Shown here piece by piece: positions 1 to 9,391 of a stretch of DNA of 64,000 nucleotides. The DNA lies in assembly GCF_012927205.1 (NCBI RefSeq), contig NZ_JABBGC010000001.1, forward strand, positions 1,798,001 to 1,862,000. Direction: 5' to 3'. Source of the stretch: Chitinophaga fulva. Lineage in GTDB: Bacteria > Bacteroidota > Bacteroidia > Chitinophagales > Chitinophagaceae. Both the position numbers and the translations under genes were made by a program. Numbering within the stretch: position 1 is the stretch's first letter; each line of letters starts with the position of its first letter. The notes under the pieces are model-generated. The model was given only the letters and a program-made list of their open reading frames with translations. It was not told the DNA's origin and ran no database searches.

Positions 1-1
1 C

Positions 2-307
2 AGAATGGTGGTGGAAGACATGGTGAGAAACAAGGAAGTGAACATCACCAGTCGTTACGAATCTCTCAGCAAAAACAATGTGGTCGGTGATTTCCAGTTT
101 ATTGTCATGGAAAAATTCCTTTCCCACGATAATGATCTGCCGTTATATGAAAGAATGGTAATGAAGATGTACTTCTTCCTGAAAAAAATCAGCCTGTCTG
201 AAGAAAGAGGCTTCGGACTGGATTCCAGTTATGTGACCATCGAGAAGTACCCGCTGGTAGTGGCTCCGGTCACCAACCTGCAATTAAAACGCATTATTCA
301 CCACTAA
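2..307 (+). CDS. C-terminal end of an unidentified protein (partial)
   Basis: The frame is open at the left edge and ends at TAA 305-307, so this is the 3' end of a longer gene; the first ATG inside the window (position 5) need not be the real start. About 100 residues are visible. They are charged and mixed in composition, with no membrane segment, lipobox or motif that I recognise. The last residues (LKRIIHH) end in two histidines. I cannot assign a family or function. It is on the same strand as the glycosidase gene that follows 154 bases later, but an A/T-rich repeat-bearing gap separates them, so co-transcription is not evident. Confidence 0.6.
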   Translation, partial: RMVVEDMVRNKEVNITSRYESLSKNNVVGDFQFIVMEKFLSHDNDLPLYERMVMKMYFFLKKISLSEERGFGLDSSYVTIEKYPLVVAPVTNLQLKRIIHH

Positions 308-308
308 T

Positions 309-348
309 CATTTGGGAATTTTGATATTTTGATATTTGGATATTTATG
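309..348 (-). repeat. A-rich intergenic repeat, copy 1
   Basis: Read on the minus strand this stretch closely matches the plus-strand sequence at 54324-54352. Both contain AAATATCAAAATA followed by a second CAAAAT unit and end in CCCAAATG. Shorter relatives lie at 421-460, 8229-8262 and on either side of the fabD terminator near 31141-31260. All are between genes. Confidence 0.45.
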
Positions 349-420
349 ACTCGAAAATCCCGGTTTTTTTTAAGATCTTGGAAGTCATGGATTTTGTACT
401 GGGTTTGGGTTAGTAAACAA

Positions 421-460
421 AATAACCAAATCTCTAAATATCAAAATTTCTAAATTATTG
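421..460 (+). repeat. A-rich intergenic repeat, copy 2
   Basis: Contains TCTCTAAATATCAAAAT, a shorter relative of the repeat at 309-348. It ends directly before the start codon of the glycosidase gene, so it forms that gene's leader. It may carry expression signals, but no clear TAnnTTTG promoter element is present. Confidence 0.35.
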
Positions 461-461
461 T

Positions 462-2219
462 ATGGTGAACAAATTTTTTGGCGTGCTGGTATTACTGGCA
501 TTGCAACAAAACGTATGGGCCCAAAGCGGTCCGGCCGGCGATTATCAGGAGAAGCCTGATCCCAGACCGGTCAACAAAGCTTCCTGGGAAGCTATAAAGG
601 GCGACCAGCTCCACGTTGCCTTCGGTTCCACAGATATCCGTTATGAAAAAAGAAATGCACCTGAAGCGCAAAGCCTGGCATCCTCCTGGAACGCCAAAGC
701 CTGGAAAGGTGAACGGATACATACCCAGTTCCTGATCTGGACCACCCGCCCGCTTAGTGGTGTTAGTATTACCACCAATGCGCTGCAGGGCAGCAAAGGG
801 ACTACCATCCCTGCCAGTGCGATCACCACGGGTTTTGTAAGATATGTCATGACCGACGAGCTGAATAAAGACGGCAGTGGTTGTGGTTACCGTAAACCGG
901 AAAATTTTGATTCCTCCCTCGTAGCTGATGGCATTGACATTCAGCGTTCCAAAGACATTGCAGCCAACCAAACGCAGCCCGTGTGGCTGAGCATACAGGT
1001 ACCTGCAGGCACTGCTCCCGGTGTGTACAAAGGCACCGTAAAAATCAATGCAGGCGGCACTATCAGCAGTCTGCCCTATGAAGTGGAAGTACTGAATCAT
1101 ACTTTGCCGGCGCCGAAGGACTGGAAGTTCCACCTGGACCTCTGGCAGAGCCCTGACGCCATAGCCCGCATGTATGGCGTAAAACCATGGAGCGACGCAC
1201 ATTTTAAAGCCATGACACCATATATGCAGATGCTGGCCAATGCAGGCCAGAAATGCATCACTGCCACACTCATTTATGACCCGTGGAATAGCCAAACGGA
1301 AGACGTGTATGGCAGCATGATAAAATGGACCAAAAAGAAAAACGGTACCTGGTCTTATGATTATACCATCTTTGACAAATGGGTGGAATACATGATGAGT
1401 ATGGGTATTAAAAAGGAAATCAACTGTTACAGCATGATTCCCTGGAACCTGAAGTTCTATTATTATGACGAAGCGAAAGGTAAAGATACACTGCTGATCG
1501 CCAAGCCCGGTTCACCGGAGTATGCCGCACACTGGCAGCCTATGCTGAATGATTTTGTAAAACACCTGAAAGCCAAAGGTTGGTTCAATATCACCACCAT
1601 CGCTATGGACGAGCGTCCTATGGCGGACATGCAACAGGCGCTGGCACTCATCCGCAAGGCTGATAAAGACTTTAAATTGTCATTGGCGGGCAGCTATCAC
1701 GCACCGCTGGACAAGGATATTTATGACTTCTGTGTAGCCTCCAAGGAGCCATTTCCGGATGAAGTATTACAGGCAAGGCTGAAGAAAGGCTGGCCTACTA
1801 CTTTCTATACCTGCTGTACAGAAGGTTTTCCTAACACATTTACTTTTTCGCCTCCGGCAGAAGCGGCCTTCATGGGCTGGCATGCTGCCTACAAAGGGTA
1901 CACCGGTTATCTGCGCTGGGCTTACAACTGTTGGGTAAAAGCACCGTTACAGGATAGCCGTTTCCGTGCCTGGGCCGCAGGGGATACTTATTTCGTATAT
2001 CCGGGACCGCGGTCATCTATCCGGTTTGAGCGACTGGTAGAAGGTGTACAGGACTATGAGAAAATACGGATCCTGCGGGAGGAATTCACGAGAGCCAATA
2101 ACCGGGAGGGGGTGAGCAAACTGGAAAAGATGTTGTCACCGTTTGATATCAACGCTCCGAAAACTACGCCGGCTGGCGACTTGCTGAAGAAGGCGAAAGA
2201 GACGTTGAACACTTTATAA
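462..2219 (+). CDS. Secreted GH123-like (DUF4091-type) glycoside hydrolase
   Basis: 585 residues with an N-terminal signal peptide (hydrophobic residues 5-19, cleavage probably after AQS near residue 21), so it acts in the periplasm or outside the cell. Residues about 45-215 form a beta-rich N-terminal domain and the remainder looks like a TIM-barrel catalytic domain. The motif AMDERP places an adjacent Asp-Glu pair at residues 383-384. In family GH123 beta-N-acetylgalactosaminidases such a pair supports substrate-assisted hydrolysis of N-acetylated sugars. Other conserved-looking blocks are WAYNCW and the late YPGPRSSIRFERL. Overall length and architecture suit GH123/DUF4091 proteins. The actual substrate cannot be read from the sequence. 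No sugar transporter, sulfatase or SusC/D pair adjoins it, so it seems to be a single-gene unit ending at a strong terminator. Confidence 0.75.
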   Translation: MVNKFFGVLVLLALQQNVWAQSGPAGDYQEKPDPRPVNKASWEAIKGDQLHVAFGSTDIRYEKRNAPEAQSLASSWNAKAWKGERIHTQFLIWTTRPLSGVSITTNALQGSKGTTIPASAITTGFVRYVMTDELNKDGSGCGYRKPENFDSSLVADGIDIQRSKDIAANQTQPVWLSIQVPAGTAPGVYKGTVKINAGGTISSLPYEVEVLNHTLPAPKDWKFHLDLWQSPDAIARMYGVKPWSDAHFKAMTPYMQMLANAGQKCITATLIYDPWNSQTEDVYGSMIKWTKKKNGTWSYDYTIFDKWVEYMMSMGIKKEINCYSMIPWNLKFYYYDEAKGKDTLLIAKPGSPEYAAHWQPMLNDFVKHLKAKGWFNITTIAMDERPMADMQQALALIRKADKDFKLSLAGSYHAPLDKDIYDFCVASKEPFPDEVLQARLKKGWPTTFYTCCTEGFPNTFTFSPPAEAAFMGWHAAYKGYTGYLRWAYNCWVKAPLQDSRFRAWAAGDTYFVYPGPRSSIRFERLVEGVQDYEKIRILREEFTRANNREGVSKLEKMLSPFDINAPKTTPAGDLLKKAKETLNTL

Positions 2220-2224
2220 AAAGA

Positions 2225-2257
2225 AAAATCCTCCGGGGAACCGGAGGATTTTCTTTT
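2225..2257. terminator. Bidirectional terminator between glycosidase gene and ftsZ
   Basis: A 12-bp perfect stem (AAAATCCTCCGG at 2225-2236 pairing with 2241-2252) with a 4-base loop. It is flanked by an A-tract on one side and a T-tract on the other, so it can end both the plus-strand glycosidase transcript and the minus-strand dcw transcript. Confidence 0.85.
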
Positions 2258-2307
2258 AACACAACTAAAAAACAATCAAATGTCCGAATGGAATATCTCT
2301 ATGTTCA

Positions 2308-4176
2308 TCAATCGGGCTTCTTCCCATCTAAAAATGTATTGATAGTATTTATCTCAGTGTGATTGTTCTGGCCCGGATCGCTCACGGTGTAATTGGAATA
2401 GAAGTGTTCAGCTGAGCCGGCACCATTTTCCAGGGCTACATTGCGACGCAGGTAAGCCGGAACATTTTCAATTTCCGCGTTGTTGTCCATGTTCTTCACG
2501 TTGAAGCTGATGCTGCGCAGTTTAGCGACTCTCTCAGCCTGTTTACGTTTTTGTTCTTCCAGTTCTTCGTAGGAAGAGTGTTGCATGGGCACTTCCGGAG
2601 GCAGCGGATTGGTTGGTTGTTCTTCTTCCCTGTACACCATTTTCATTTCCGGAGGCGTAGGAGTGCTACCTGGCTCCACATAGATGTTAGCGGGGCGGTT
2701 CAGGTAACCACCTGCTGCGCCGCTGCCCTGTGGCTGTATAATATTCACATTAGGCTGCTGAACAGGCTGTTGCACATGTTGCGGTTGCACTTGTACGTGT
2801 GGCTGTTGTTGCTGCACGTGCTGCTGTGGCTGCGGGATGTGCTGTTGAACCGGCTGCTGTTGTATCGGTTGTTGCTGAACCGGTTGTTGTACCGGCAGTT
2901 GTTGTTCCGGTGCAGGTTGCGGTTGCTGGGCAGGGACTTGTTGTATGTTCAGTACATAGTTCTGCCGTGCAGGAGCAATGGGAGCCTGTTGCTGTTGCTG
3001 CGGAGGGGTGTACCCGGTAGCAGGTTCAGGATGGGAAACTACAGGTTCCATCAGGCGTGGAGCCATCAGGTCCTGTGGTTCCTGGAACAGGAGACCTTGT
3101 GACTGCTGGATGTTCATTTTTTTCTCATCACCGTCTTTACCCAGCTGCATCACGATTTTAGGTTCGGTGCGTTCCGGGGTGGAAGGGGCCATTTTCATCT
3201 GCTGGATAGGTTTCTGTTCAAAACCGGTAGCGATGATCGTAACACCCAGTTTGCGGTCCAGGGTTTGGTCGTAGCCCACACCGAGGATCACGTCGCAATC
3301 CTCGCCGGCCTGGCTTTGTACATAAGCCTGGATGATATCCATTTCATCGAGGGTGTGTTCAAATTCACCTTCGGAAGAAGAGATATTGATCAGTATCCAT
3401 TTGGCGCCACGGATATCGTTATCGTTCAGCAACGGAGAAGTCAGTGCATCTTCGATAGCGCGTTGAGCACGGTTTTCACCTTCCGCGATAGAAGCGCCAA
3501 GGATGGCCACGCCACCGTTACGCATAACGGTGCATACATCGGCAAAGTCCACGTTGATCTGACCGGTGGAGTTGATCACATCGGTGATACATTTGGCAGC
3601 GGTAGCCAGTACGTTGTCCGCCTTTTCGAAAGCGGCCTTGAATTTCAGGTCGCCGAATTTCTGTCTTAATTTATCGTTGGAGATGATCAGCAGGGTATCT
3701 ACGTACTCCTTCAGGCGTTGAACGCCTTCATCGGCCTGCAGCATTCTCTTTTTTCCTTCATAAGAAAACGGGGTGGTAACAATACCAACGGTCAGAATAC
3801 CCAGTTCCTTACATATCCGCGCGATGATAGGAGCGCCACCGGTACCGGTGCCACCGCCCATACCGGCAGTGATGAAGGCCATTTTGGTATTCACCTCCAG
3901 TATTTTTTTGATTTCTTCAAAGGATTCTTCCGTCGCCTGCTTACCAATTTCCGGATTGGCGCCGGCACCAAGGCCCTGTGTGAGGTGTGGTCCCAACTGT
4001 ATTTTGTTGGGCACAGGACTGTTGGCAATAGCCTGAGCATCAGTATTGCAGATAATAAAATTCACCCCTTCAATGCGCTGGCTATACATATGATTCACCG
4101 CATTACTTCCACCGCCACCAATGCCGATGACCTTGATGATAGAAGATTTTTCCTTAGGAAGATCAAAATGTATCAT
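2308..4176 (-). CDS. ftsZ: Cell division GTPase FtsZ with very long Q/P-rich linker
   Basis: Tubulin-like GTPase that polymerises into the Z ring. The core spans residues about 12-320, with the GTP-binding motif GGGTGTG at 107-113 and the T7-loop catalytic motif NVDFAD at 208-213. After the core comes an unusually long linker (about 250 residues) that is rich in Gln and Pro, with QQPVQQ-type repeats around residues 400-495. The conserved C-terminal peptide appears as VPAYLRR at residues 572-578, but it is followed by another 44 residues ending in FLDGKKPD; in many FtsZ proteins this peptide is near the extreme C-terminus. At 622 residues it is far longer than E. coli FtsZ (383). It is the last gene of the dcw cluster, 172 bases after ftsA, a gap that could hold its own promoter. 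Confidence 0.97.
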   Translation of the reverse strand: MIHFDLPKEKSSIIKVIGIGGGGSNAVNHMYSQRIEGVNFIICNTDAQAIANSPVPNKIQLGPHLTQGLGAGANPEIGKQATEESFEEIKKILEVNTKMAFITAGMGGGTGTGGAPIIARICKELGILTVGIVTTPFSYEGKKRMLQADEGVQRLKEYVDTLLIISNDKLRQKFGDLKFKAAFEKADNVLATAAKCITDVINSTGQINVDFADVCTVMRNGGVAILGASIAEGENRAQRAIEDALTSPLLNDNDIRGAKWILINISSSEGEFEHTLDEMDIIQAYVQSQAGEDCDVILGVGYDQTLDRKLGVTIIATGFEQKPIQQMKMAPSTPERTEPKIVMQLGKDGDEKKMNIQQSQGLLFQEPQDLMAPRLMEPVVSHPEPATGYTPPQQQQQAPIAPARQNYVLNIQQVPAQQPQPAPEQQLPVQQPVQQQPIQQQPVQQHIPQPQQHVQQQQPHVQVQPQHVQQPVQQPNVNIIQPQGSGAAGGYLNRPANIYVEPGSTPTPPEMKMVYREEEQPTNPLPPEVPMQHSSYEELEEQKRKQAERVAKLRSISFNVKNMDNNAEIENVPAYLRRNVALENGAGSAEHFYSNYTVSDPGQNNHTEINTINTFLDGKKPD

Positions 4177-4348
4177 GACTCTATACTTTTATGGGTTAGT
4201 ATGGATAATTAATAATGAACATGTTCGGTGTTATAAGCGTGTATTCTTTGCCGTTAATATGGTTCATTTGTCCTATCATTATTAATTATCGATCTTAATT
4301 CTTATATAATAAACGTTTGCAGTTCACAACAATTGCGCCATTTCACAT

Positions 4349-5752
4349 TTACAGTTTTGCATCTTCTTCTTCTGTAAACATGTCAATGATCTTCGTTTTC
4401 ATTTTATCCAGGAAATTCTTCAGGGAAGCATTCCTTTCTTTGGCTTTTCTGTCCTGTATTTCCTGAGTGGTGGGGCCTTCTTCCTCCCATTCTTCCTGTT
4501 GGGCTACCGACTGTGCGGCTTGTTCTTTCGCGAGGTAACTGGTATTAATTTTTATATAATTTTCTTCCAGTGATTTACGGTCATTTTCGAAATCGTTGTA
4601 GCCTTTGAGGATCAATCCTACGCAAGTCGCATACATGGGTTTGGTCAGCTCTTCATCGAACAGGCCGCTGGCCAGGTGTTCGTTGGGGAAACCGATGCGT
4701 GCGCTGGCGCCGGTAGTGTATTCTGTCAGCTGGATCAGGTGTTTCAGCTGGGAACCGCCACCGGTGAGGATAATACCACCATTCAGCATTTTATTGTCCA
4801 TCCCGATTTGTTTGAGGTGATATACTACGAAATCGAGTATCTCACTCATACGGGCCTGGATAATATGTGCCAGGTTTTTAACGGAGATTTCTTTGGGGCT
4901 TTGTCCGCGTAAACCAGGGATCGTGATATAAGCGTTACTTTTAGCTTCATCGGCCAGTGCATAACCGAATTGTACTTTCATCTGTTCGGCCTGTGTTTTC
5001 AACACACCCAGACCGTTTTTGATATCATTGGTAATGTTTTCGCCACCATAGGGAATAACGGCAGTGTGTTTCAGGATGCCTTCGTAGAACACAGCCAGGT
5101 CGGTGGTACCACCACCAATGTCTACAATAGCTACTCCTGCTTCAAAATCCATATCGCACATCACTGCTGCGGCAGACGCCAGCGGCTGCAGCACGAGGTC
5201 ACGAATTTTAAGGCCGGATTTCTCCACGCTGCGGTTAATGTTGCGGATGGCGTTTTTGTCGCCGGTGATGATATGGAAGTTTGCGCCCACCTTCACACCG
5301 GACATACCGATAGGATAGGTGATGTTCTGCAGACTGTCCACAATATATTGCTGTGGGATCACATCAATGATCTGATCACTTGCGGGAATGACTGTTTTAT
5401 ACTGATCGTTGATCAGCTGGTCAATATCTTTCTGGGATATTTCCGCTTCAACATCATTGCGGACAATATCACCACGGGTTTGCAAACTTTTGATATGATG
5501 ACCGGCGATGCCGACATATACTTCATTGATTTCCAGATGGGGGCTGGAAGCATAACAGTTTTCCAGGGCTTGCCTGATCGCTTTAATAGTCTGGTCAATG
5601 TTCAGCACCATACCGTGCTGCACACCAAACGATGTAGCTTTACCGAATCCCAGGATTTCCAGTTTCCCGTATTCATTCTTCCGTCCTGCTATGGCAGCAA
5701 TCTTCGTAGTTCCGATATCGAGACCTACAATGATGGGAGCTTCCTGATTCAT
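4349..5752 (-). CDS. ftsA: Cell division protein FtsA
   Basis: Actin-like ATPase of 467 residues that tethers FtsZ filaments to the inner membrane. The phosphate-1 motif GLDIGTTKIAA starts near residue 9, and the later phosphate-2 motif VDIGGGTTDLAV is followed by a second glycine-rich adenosine motif (GGIILTGGGSQL). The C-terminal end contains a short amphipathic stretch (NFLDKMKTKIIDMF), as expected for membrane targeting. The start codon overlaps the end of ftsQ by 4 bases, indicating translational coupling. It is longer than E. coli FtsA (420), with an acidic linker near residues 415-435 before the C-terminal helix. Confidence 0.96.
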   Translation of the reverse strand: MNQEAPIIVGLDIGTTKIAAIAGRKNEYGKLEILGFGKATSFGVQHGMVLNIDQTIKAIRQALENCYASSPHLEINEVYVGIAGHHIKSLQTRGDIVRNDVEAEISQKDIDQLINDQYKTVIPASDQIIDVIPQQYIVDSLQNITYPIGMSGVKVGANFHIITGDKNAIRNINRSVEKSGLKIRDLVLQPLASAAAVMCDMDFEAGVAIVDIGGGTTDLAVFYEGILKHTAVIPYGGENITNDIKNGLGVLKTQAEQMKVQFGYALADEAKSNAYITIPGLRGQSPKEISVKNLAHIIQARMSEILDFVVYHLKQIGMDNKMLNGGIILTGGGSQLKHLIQLTEYTTGASARIGFPNEHLASGLFDEELTKPMYATCVGLILKGYNDFENDRKSLEENYIKINTSYLAKEQAAQSVAQQEEWEEEGPTTQEIQDRKAKERNASLKNFLDKMKTKIIDMFTEEEDAKL

Positions 5753-6861
5753 GGCGTTGTTTGTTTTTTTGATGTGTTAACAGATTTATTCCCTGGCTTA
5801 TACACTGCTTTAGGTTGTTGTTGCTTGGGCGGCGCCGCTTTCTGTGGTTTAGCTTTCTTCTCTGGCGCTTTTGCCGTCGCTTTGTTGTGGGCAGCTGCGG
5901 GTTTCGCCGCTGGTTTCGCTGCCGGTTTTATGACCGGTTTGGCGGTCACCGGTGTATGTTCCGGTGGTTTGACTGCCGTCGTTTTCTCTGCGCTGTCTTC
6001 GCTTTCAGCGATGGGCGCTTCGTCAGGCACAAACTGTTTGACCGAGTCTTTGGGTATCACCGGTTGTAACGGTGCTACACCATCCTTACGCGTACATACG
6101 ACTTCATTCTCAAAAGCGATGTTGATCCGCGAATAATTATTCCAACCTACCTTATTCAGTCCTTCCTTGTAAAAAGCCAGCAGTTTGGTGAATTTTTTTT
6201 CAATATCGGCACCGTCACCGAAAGCGATCACCTGATCGCCCAGTTTGGGTATGAACTCAAACTTCCTGTCGGGCGTAACGATCAGCTGTTCTACCTGTGC
6301 CATCCAGAAAGGGTCTTTGCCGATAAAACGGCCCATGTCCACTATCTGGGCAGCCAACAGGCTGTCTGTCTGTTGCAGCTTGTCCGCATCTGTAGGGAAA
6401 CCGGTAAATACCGGCACCCTGGCGGCGTAACGGGATGATACCGGTATACGCTCTGCTGCTTCGTCGAGATAAAAGCTGTTGCCCGAAAAGGTGAACACCC
6501 TTGCTACCGGTTCCCGTTGTGTTACTTTGATATGCAGTTCCTGTTTGCTGTTGAAATAGATCTCTGCATTTTTAACCCATGGGTCCTGGTCTACCACTGC
6601 TTCCAGTGTCCGGATGTTGATATCCCGGATCGGTTTGCCTACCGGGTTCAGTGCCTTGTCTTTAGTCAACAATGACCGGATATCCTTGGCTTCAATGAAA
6701 AAGTTATCGTCCTTCCCTTCAAACTTTATCTGAATGCCTTTACAGATACCAGATTCCTTGTCCTTATTGGCCGCTACCAGGAGGATAATAAAGCCGGTCA
6801 CCGCCAGCACCCAAAGGAGCAGCGCGCCCAGTCTTTTTAATATCGTTGTGGTTTTAGCCAA
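5749..6861 (-). CDS. ftsQ: Cell division protein FtsQ with Lys/Ala/Pro-rich tail
   Basis: Bitopic inner-membrane divisome protein. Residues 1-8 are basic and cytoplasmic, residues about 10-29 form one transmembrane helix, and a POTRA-like and beta domain follow in the periplasm up to about residue 265. The last hundred residues are low-complexity, rich in Pro, Ala and Lys, with a repeated AAKPAAKPAA motif. Such a tail is absent from E. coli FtsQ (276 residues) and probably projects through the periplasm. The identification rests on topology, the N-terminal half and position between murC and ftsA, because FtsQ diverges strongly at sequence level. It overlaps ftsA by 4 bases and follows murC by 13. 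Confidence 0.88.
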   Translation of the reverse strand: MAKTTTILKRLGALLLWVLAVTGFIILLVAANKDKESGICKGIQIKFEGKDDNFFIEAKDIRSLLTKDKALNPVGKPIRDINIRTLEAVVDQDPWVKNAEIYFNSKQELHIKVTQREPVARVFTFSGNSFYLDEAAERIPVSSRYAARVPVFTGFPTDADKLQQTDSLLAAQIVDMGRFIGKDPFWMAQVEQLIVTPDRKFEFIPKLGDQVIAFGDGADIEKKFTKLLAFYKEGLNKVGWNNYSRINIAFENEVVCTRKDGVAPLQPVIPKDSVKQFVPDEAPIAESEDSAEKTTAVKPPEHTPVTAKPVIKPAAKPAAKPAAAHNKATAKAPEKKAKPQKAAPPKQQQPKAVYKPGNKSVNTSKKQTTP

Positions 6862-6874
6862 TGTTTTTTCTTAT

Positions 6875-8224
6875 TTAGTGAAGCAGCTGACTGATCGGTC
6901 CTTTTAACTGGTCAATATCGCCTGCTCCGGCTGTTATTAATAACGGGACGGGTGTTTTCTTCAGCCAGTCCAGTACTTCTTCTTTTTGCATGATCTGCAC
7001 CGGTACGGTGATCTTTGCTGCCAGAATCTCGCTGGTAACGCCTTCGATCGGCAGTTCCCTTGCAGGATAGATAGGCAGGAGGACCACTTCATCCGCCAGT
7101 GAAAGGCTTTCTGCGAAACCATCGGCCAGGTCACGGGTGCGGGTGAACAGGTGCGGCTGGAAGATCACGGTGCAGCGTCTGCCGGGGAACAATGCTTTCG
7201 CACTGGTGATCAGTGCGCGCAGCTCTTCCGGGTGATGGGCATAATCATCGATATACACCTGATGATCGTTCTTGATCACATATTCAAAGCGTCTTTTGAT
7301 GCCTTTGAAACTTTCCACTGCCGCTCTGATCTTGTCCGCGCTGATGCCCAGCAAATGTGCCACGGTAATGGCTGCCACCACGTTTTCAACGTTGTGCATG
7401 CCCCCGATGTGCAACCGGATATTATCAATCATCCAGTCCTGCTGCATCACATCAAACTCATATCCACCGTTGATCATCCGTATGTTGGCAGCGTATGCAT
7501 TGGCTGCGTCGTTTTGTAAACTGTACAGCAGTTTGTTGTCTGCTTTCAGTTCATTTCCGCGATGCAGGCCGAACTTAGCAATCAGCGTGCCATTGGGCTT
7601 TATATTGTGCGTATAAGTGATAAATGCTTCTTCCATGGCTTCCGGCGTGCCGTAAATATCCAGGTGGTCTGCATCCATGGCAGTCAGTATCGCGATATCC
7701 GGACTTAATTTCAGAAAAGAGCGGTCATATTCGTCAGCTTCAATCACCGCCACTTGTTTATCACTGCTCCAGAAATTTTTGTCGTAGTTAACGCTGATGC
7801 CACCCAGGAAAGCGTTGCAGCCATATCCACTGTCAGTGAGCAGGTGCGCGATCATGGTGGAAACGGTGGTCTTGCCATGTGTGCCCGCTACGGTGATGGC
7901 GAACAGTGACCTGGTGATTTCCTGTAGCACATCACTGCGTTTCACTACCTCAAAGCCATGGTCCCGGTACCATTTCAGTTCTTCATGGGTGGCGGGGATG
8001 GCCGGCGTATATACGACCAGGTTAGCCTTTTGGTCCAGTGCGTTGATATCGTCGGTATAATGGATCTGCATACCCTCTGCCTCCAGCTGCTTTGTCAGCG
8101 CTGTTGGGGTACGGTCATAACCGCTTACTGCCACTCCTTTCTCATTGAAGAAGCGGGCGATGGCGCTCATGCCGATACCGCCGATGCCGATGAAATAAAC
8201 CCGTTGTATGTTGTTCAAATCCAT
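6875..8224 (-). CDS. murC: UDP-N-acetylmuramate--L-alanine ligase
   Basis: Adds L-Ala to UDP-MurNAc, the first peptide-forming step of peptidoglycan precursor synthesis in the cytoplasm. The N-terminal UDP-binding motif GIGGIGMS is at residues 13-20, the ATP-binding P-loop GTHGKTT at 114-120, and the central ligase signature HHPEEL follows in the second half. At 449 residues it matches the usual Mur ligase length. It sits between murG (28 bases upstream) and ftsQ (13 bases downstream) and is very likely part of one dcw transcript. Confidence 0.97.
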   Translation of the reverse strand: MDLNNIQRVYFIGIGGIGMSAIARFFNEKGVAVSGYDRTPTALTKQLEAEGMQIHYTDDINALDQKANLVVYTPAIPATHEELKWYRDHGFEVVKRSDVLQEITRSLFAITVAGTHGKTTVSTMIAHLLTDSGYGCNAFLGGISVNYDKNFWSSDKQVAVIEADEYDRSFLKLSPDIAILTAMDADHLDIYGTPEAMEEAFITYTHNIKPNGTLIAKFGLHRGNELKADNKLLYSLQNDAANAYAANIRMINGGYEFDVMQQDWMIDNIRLHIGGMHNVENVVAAITVAHLLGISADKIRAAVESFKGIKRRFEYVIKNDHQVYIDDYAHHPEELRALITSAKALFPGRRCTVIFQPHLFTRTRDLADGFAESLSLADEVVLLPIYPARELPIEGVTSEILAAKITVPVQIMQKEEVLDWLKKTPVPLLITAGAGDIDQLKGPISQLLH

Positions 8225-8252
8225 ATGAATCCTAAATCCCTAAATATCAAAA

Positions 8253-9344
8253 TCAAAAAATATTTATCACTTCTTTGGCGATCACCATATCTGCGTTGGG
8301 ATTACCCAGTTCGCCGATATTTTTCTCCAGTTGTTCCATCAATGCCCTGTTTTGCAGAAGACTGAACAACACGTTGGAGAGTTGTGCTCCTACCTCGTCG
8401 TTTTTGATCATCAGGCCTGCCTGTTTGTTCACCAGGTTCATGGCGTTGGAAGTCTGATGGTCTTCCGCTGCAAAAGGGTACGGCACAAAGATGACCGGTT
8501 TTTTCACGACGCAAAGCTCGGCGATGGCCAGTGCACCTGCGCGCGATAATACCACGTCTGCTGCTTTGTAGGCGAAGTCCATCACGTTGATGAACTCATG
8601 CACTTTGATATGGCTGCCGTATGGTGCAGCCGCAGCCTTAGCGGTTTCGTAGTAGGGTTTGCCGGTTTGCCAGATCAGCTGCAGGTCTTTCTGCACCAGC
8701 GTGGGCAGCAACGGCTGCAACGCTTCGTTGATCGATTTGGCGCCCAGGCTGCCGCCTACGGCGAAGATGGTTTGTTTCTGACTGCTCAGTCCAAAGTGTT
8801 GCAGGGCATCTTCTTTCGTGACAGCGGATTGGGTGATGTTGTTCCTGACAGGATTGCCGGTGAAAACAATCTTGTCTGCCGGAAAAAATTTGTCCATGCC
8901 ATCATAAGCCACGCAGATCTTCTTTGCTTTTTTGCCCAGTATCTTGTTGGTTTTGCCTGCAAAAGAATTCTGTTCCTGTATGAGCGTCGGAATACCATTT
9001 TTCTGCGCCCTTCTCAGCATCGGGAAGCTGGCATAACCGCCAACGCCCACTACTGCATCCGGTTTGAATTCGGCGAGGATGTTTTTGGCCTGCCGGAGAC
9101 TTTTCCAGATTTTGAAAGGCAGCAGTATGTTTTTAAAAATATTGCTGCGGTTAAAGCCTGCTATTTCCAATCCTTTGATGGGATAACCTGCCTGCGGTAC
9201 TTTTTCCATTTCCATTTTACCGACGGCGCCCACAAAGAGGATGTCAATATCCGGCTGGATTTTCTTCAACGCATTGGCAATCGCTATCGCCGGGAAGATA
9301 TGTCCTCCCGTGCCTCCACCTGCTATAATCACTTTGCGTTGCAT
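8253..9344 (-). CDS. murG: Lipid II synthase MurG (UDP-GlcNAc transferase)
   Basis: GT28-family glycosyltransferase that moves GlcNAc from UDP-GlcNAc onto lipid I at the inner face of the cytoplasmic membrane, producing lipid II. The N-terminal glycine loop GGGTGGHIFPA is at residues 9-19, and the second Rossmann domain has GGSLGAKSINE and the donor-binding region with RAGALAIAEL and PYPFAAEDHQ. Length 363 is typical. The 28-base gap to murC carries the A-rich TAAATATCAAAAT motif also found in other intergenic regions of the window. Confidence 0.97.
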   Translation of the reverse strand: MQRKVIIAGGGTGGHIFPAIAIANALKKIQPDIDILFVGAVGKMEMEKVPQAGYPIKGLEIAGFNRSNIFKNILLPFKIWKSLRQAKNILAEFKPDAVVGVGGYASFPMLRRAQKNGIPTLIQEQNSFAGKTNKILGKKAKKICVAYDGMDKFFPADKIVFTGNPVRNNITQSAVTKEDALQHFGLSSQKQTIFAVGGSLGAKSINEALQPLLPTLVQKDLQLIWQTGKPYYETAKAAAAPYGSHIKVHEFINVMDFAYKAADVVLSRAGALAIAELCVVKKPVIFVPYPFAAEDHQTSNAMNLVNKQAGLMIKNDEVGAQLSNVLFSLLQNRALMEQLEKNIGELGNPNADMVIAKEVINIF

Positions 9345-9391
9345 GTTCTTCAGTTACGATTGATAGTCTGTTCTGTTTATATAAATACGCT

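Noticed and set aside
2551..3102. Leu/Arg-rich open frame opposite ftsZ
   Set aside because: It is the antisense reading of the Gln-rich linker repeats of ftsZ; composition is an artefact of CAG/CAA codons.
4970..6136. 388-codon open frame opposite ftsA and ftsQ
   Set aside because: Shadow of two clear genes with intact motifs; its own translation shows no recognisable family or signal.
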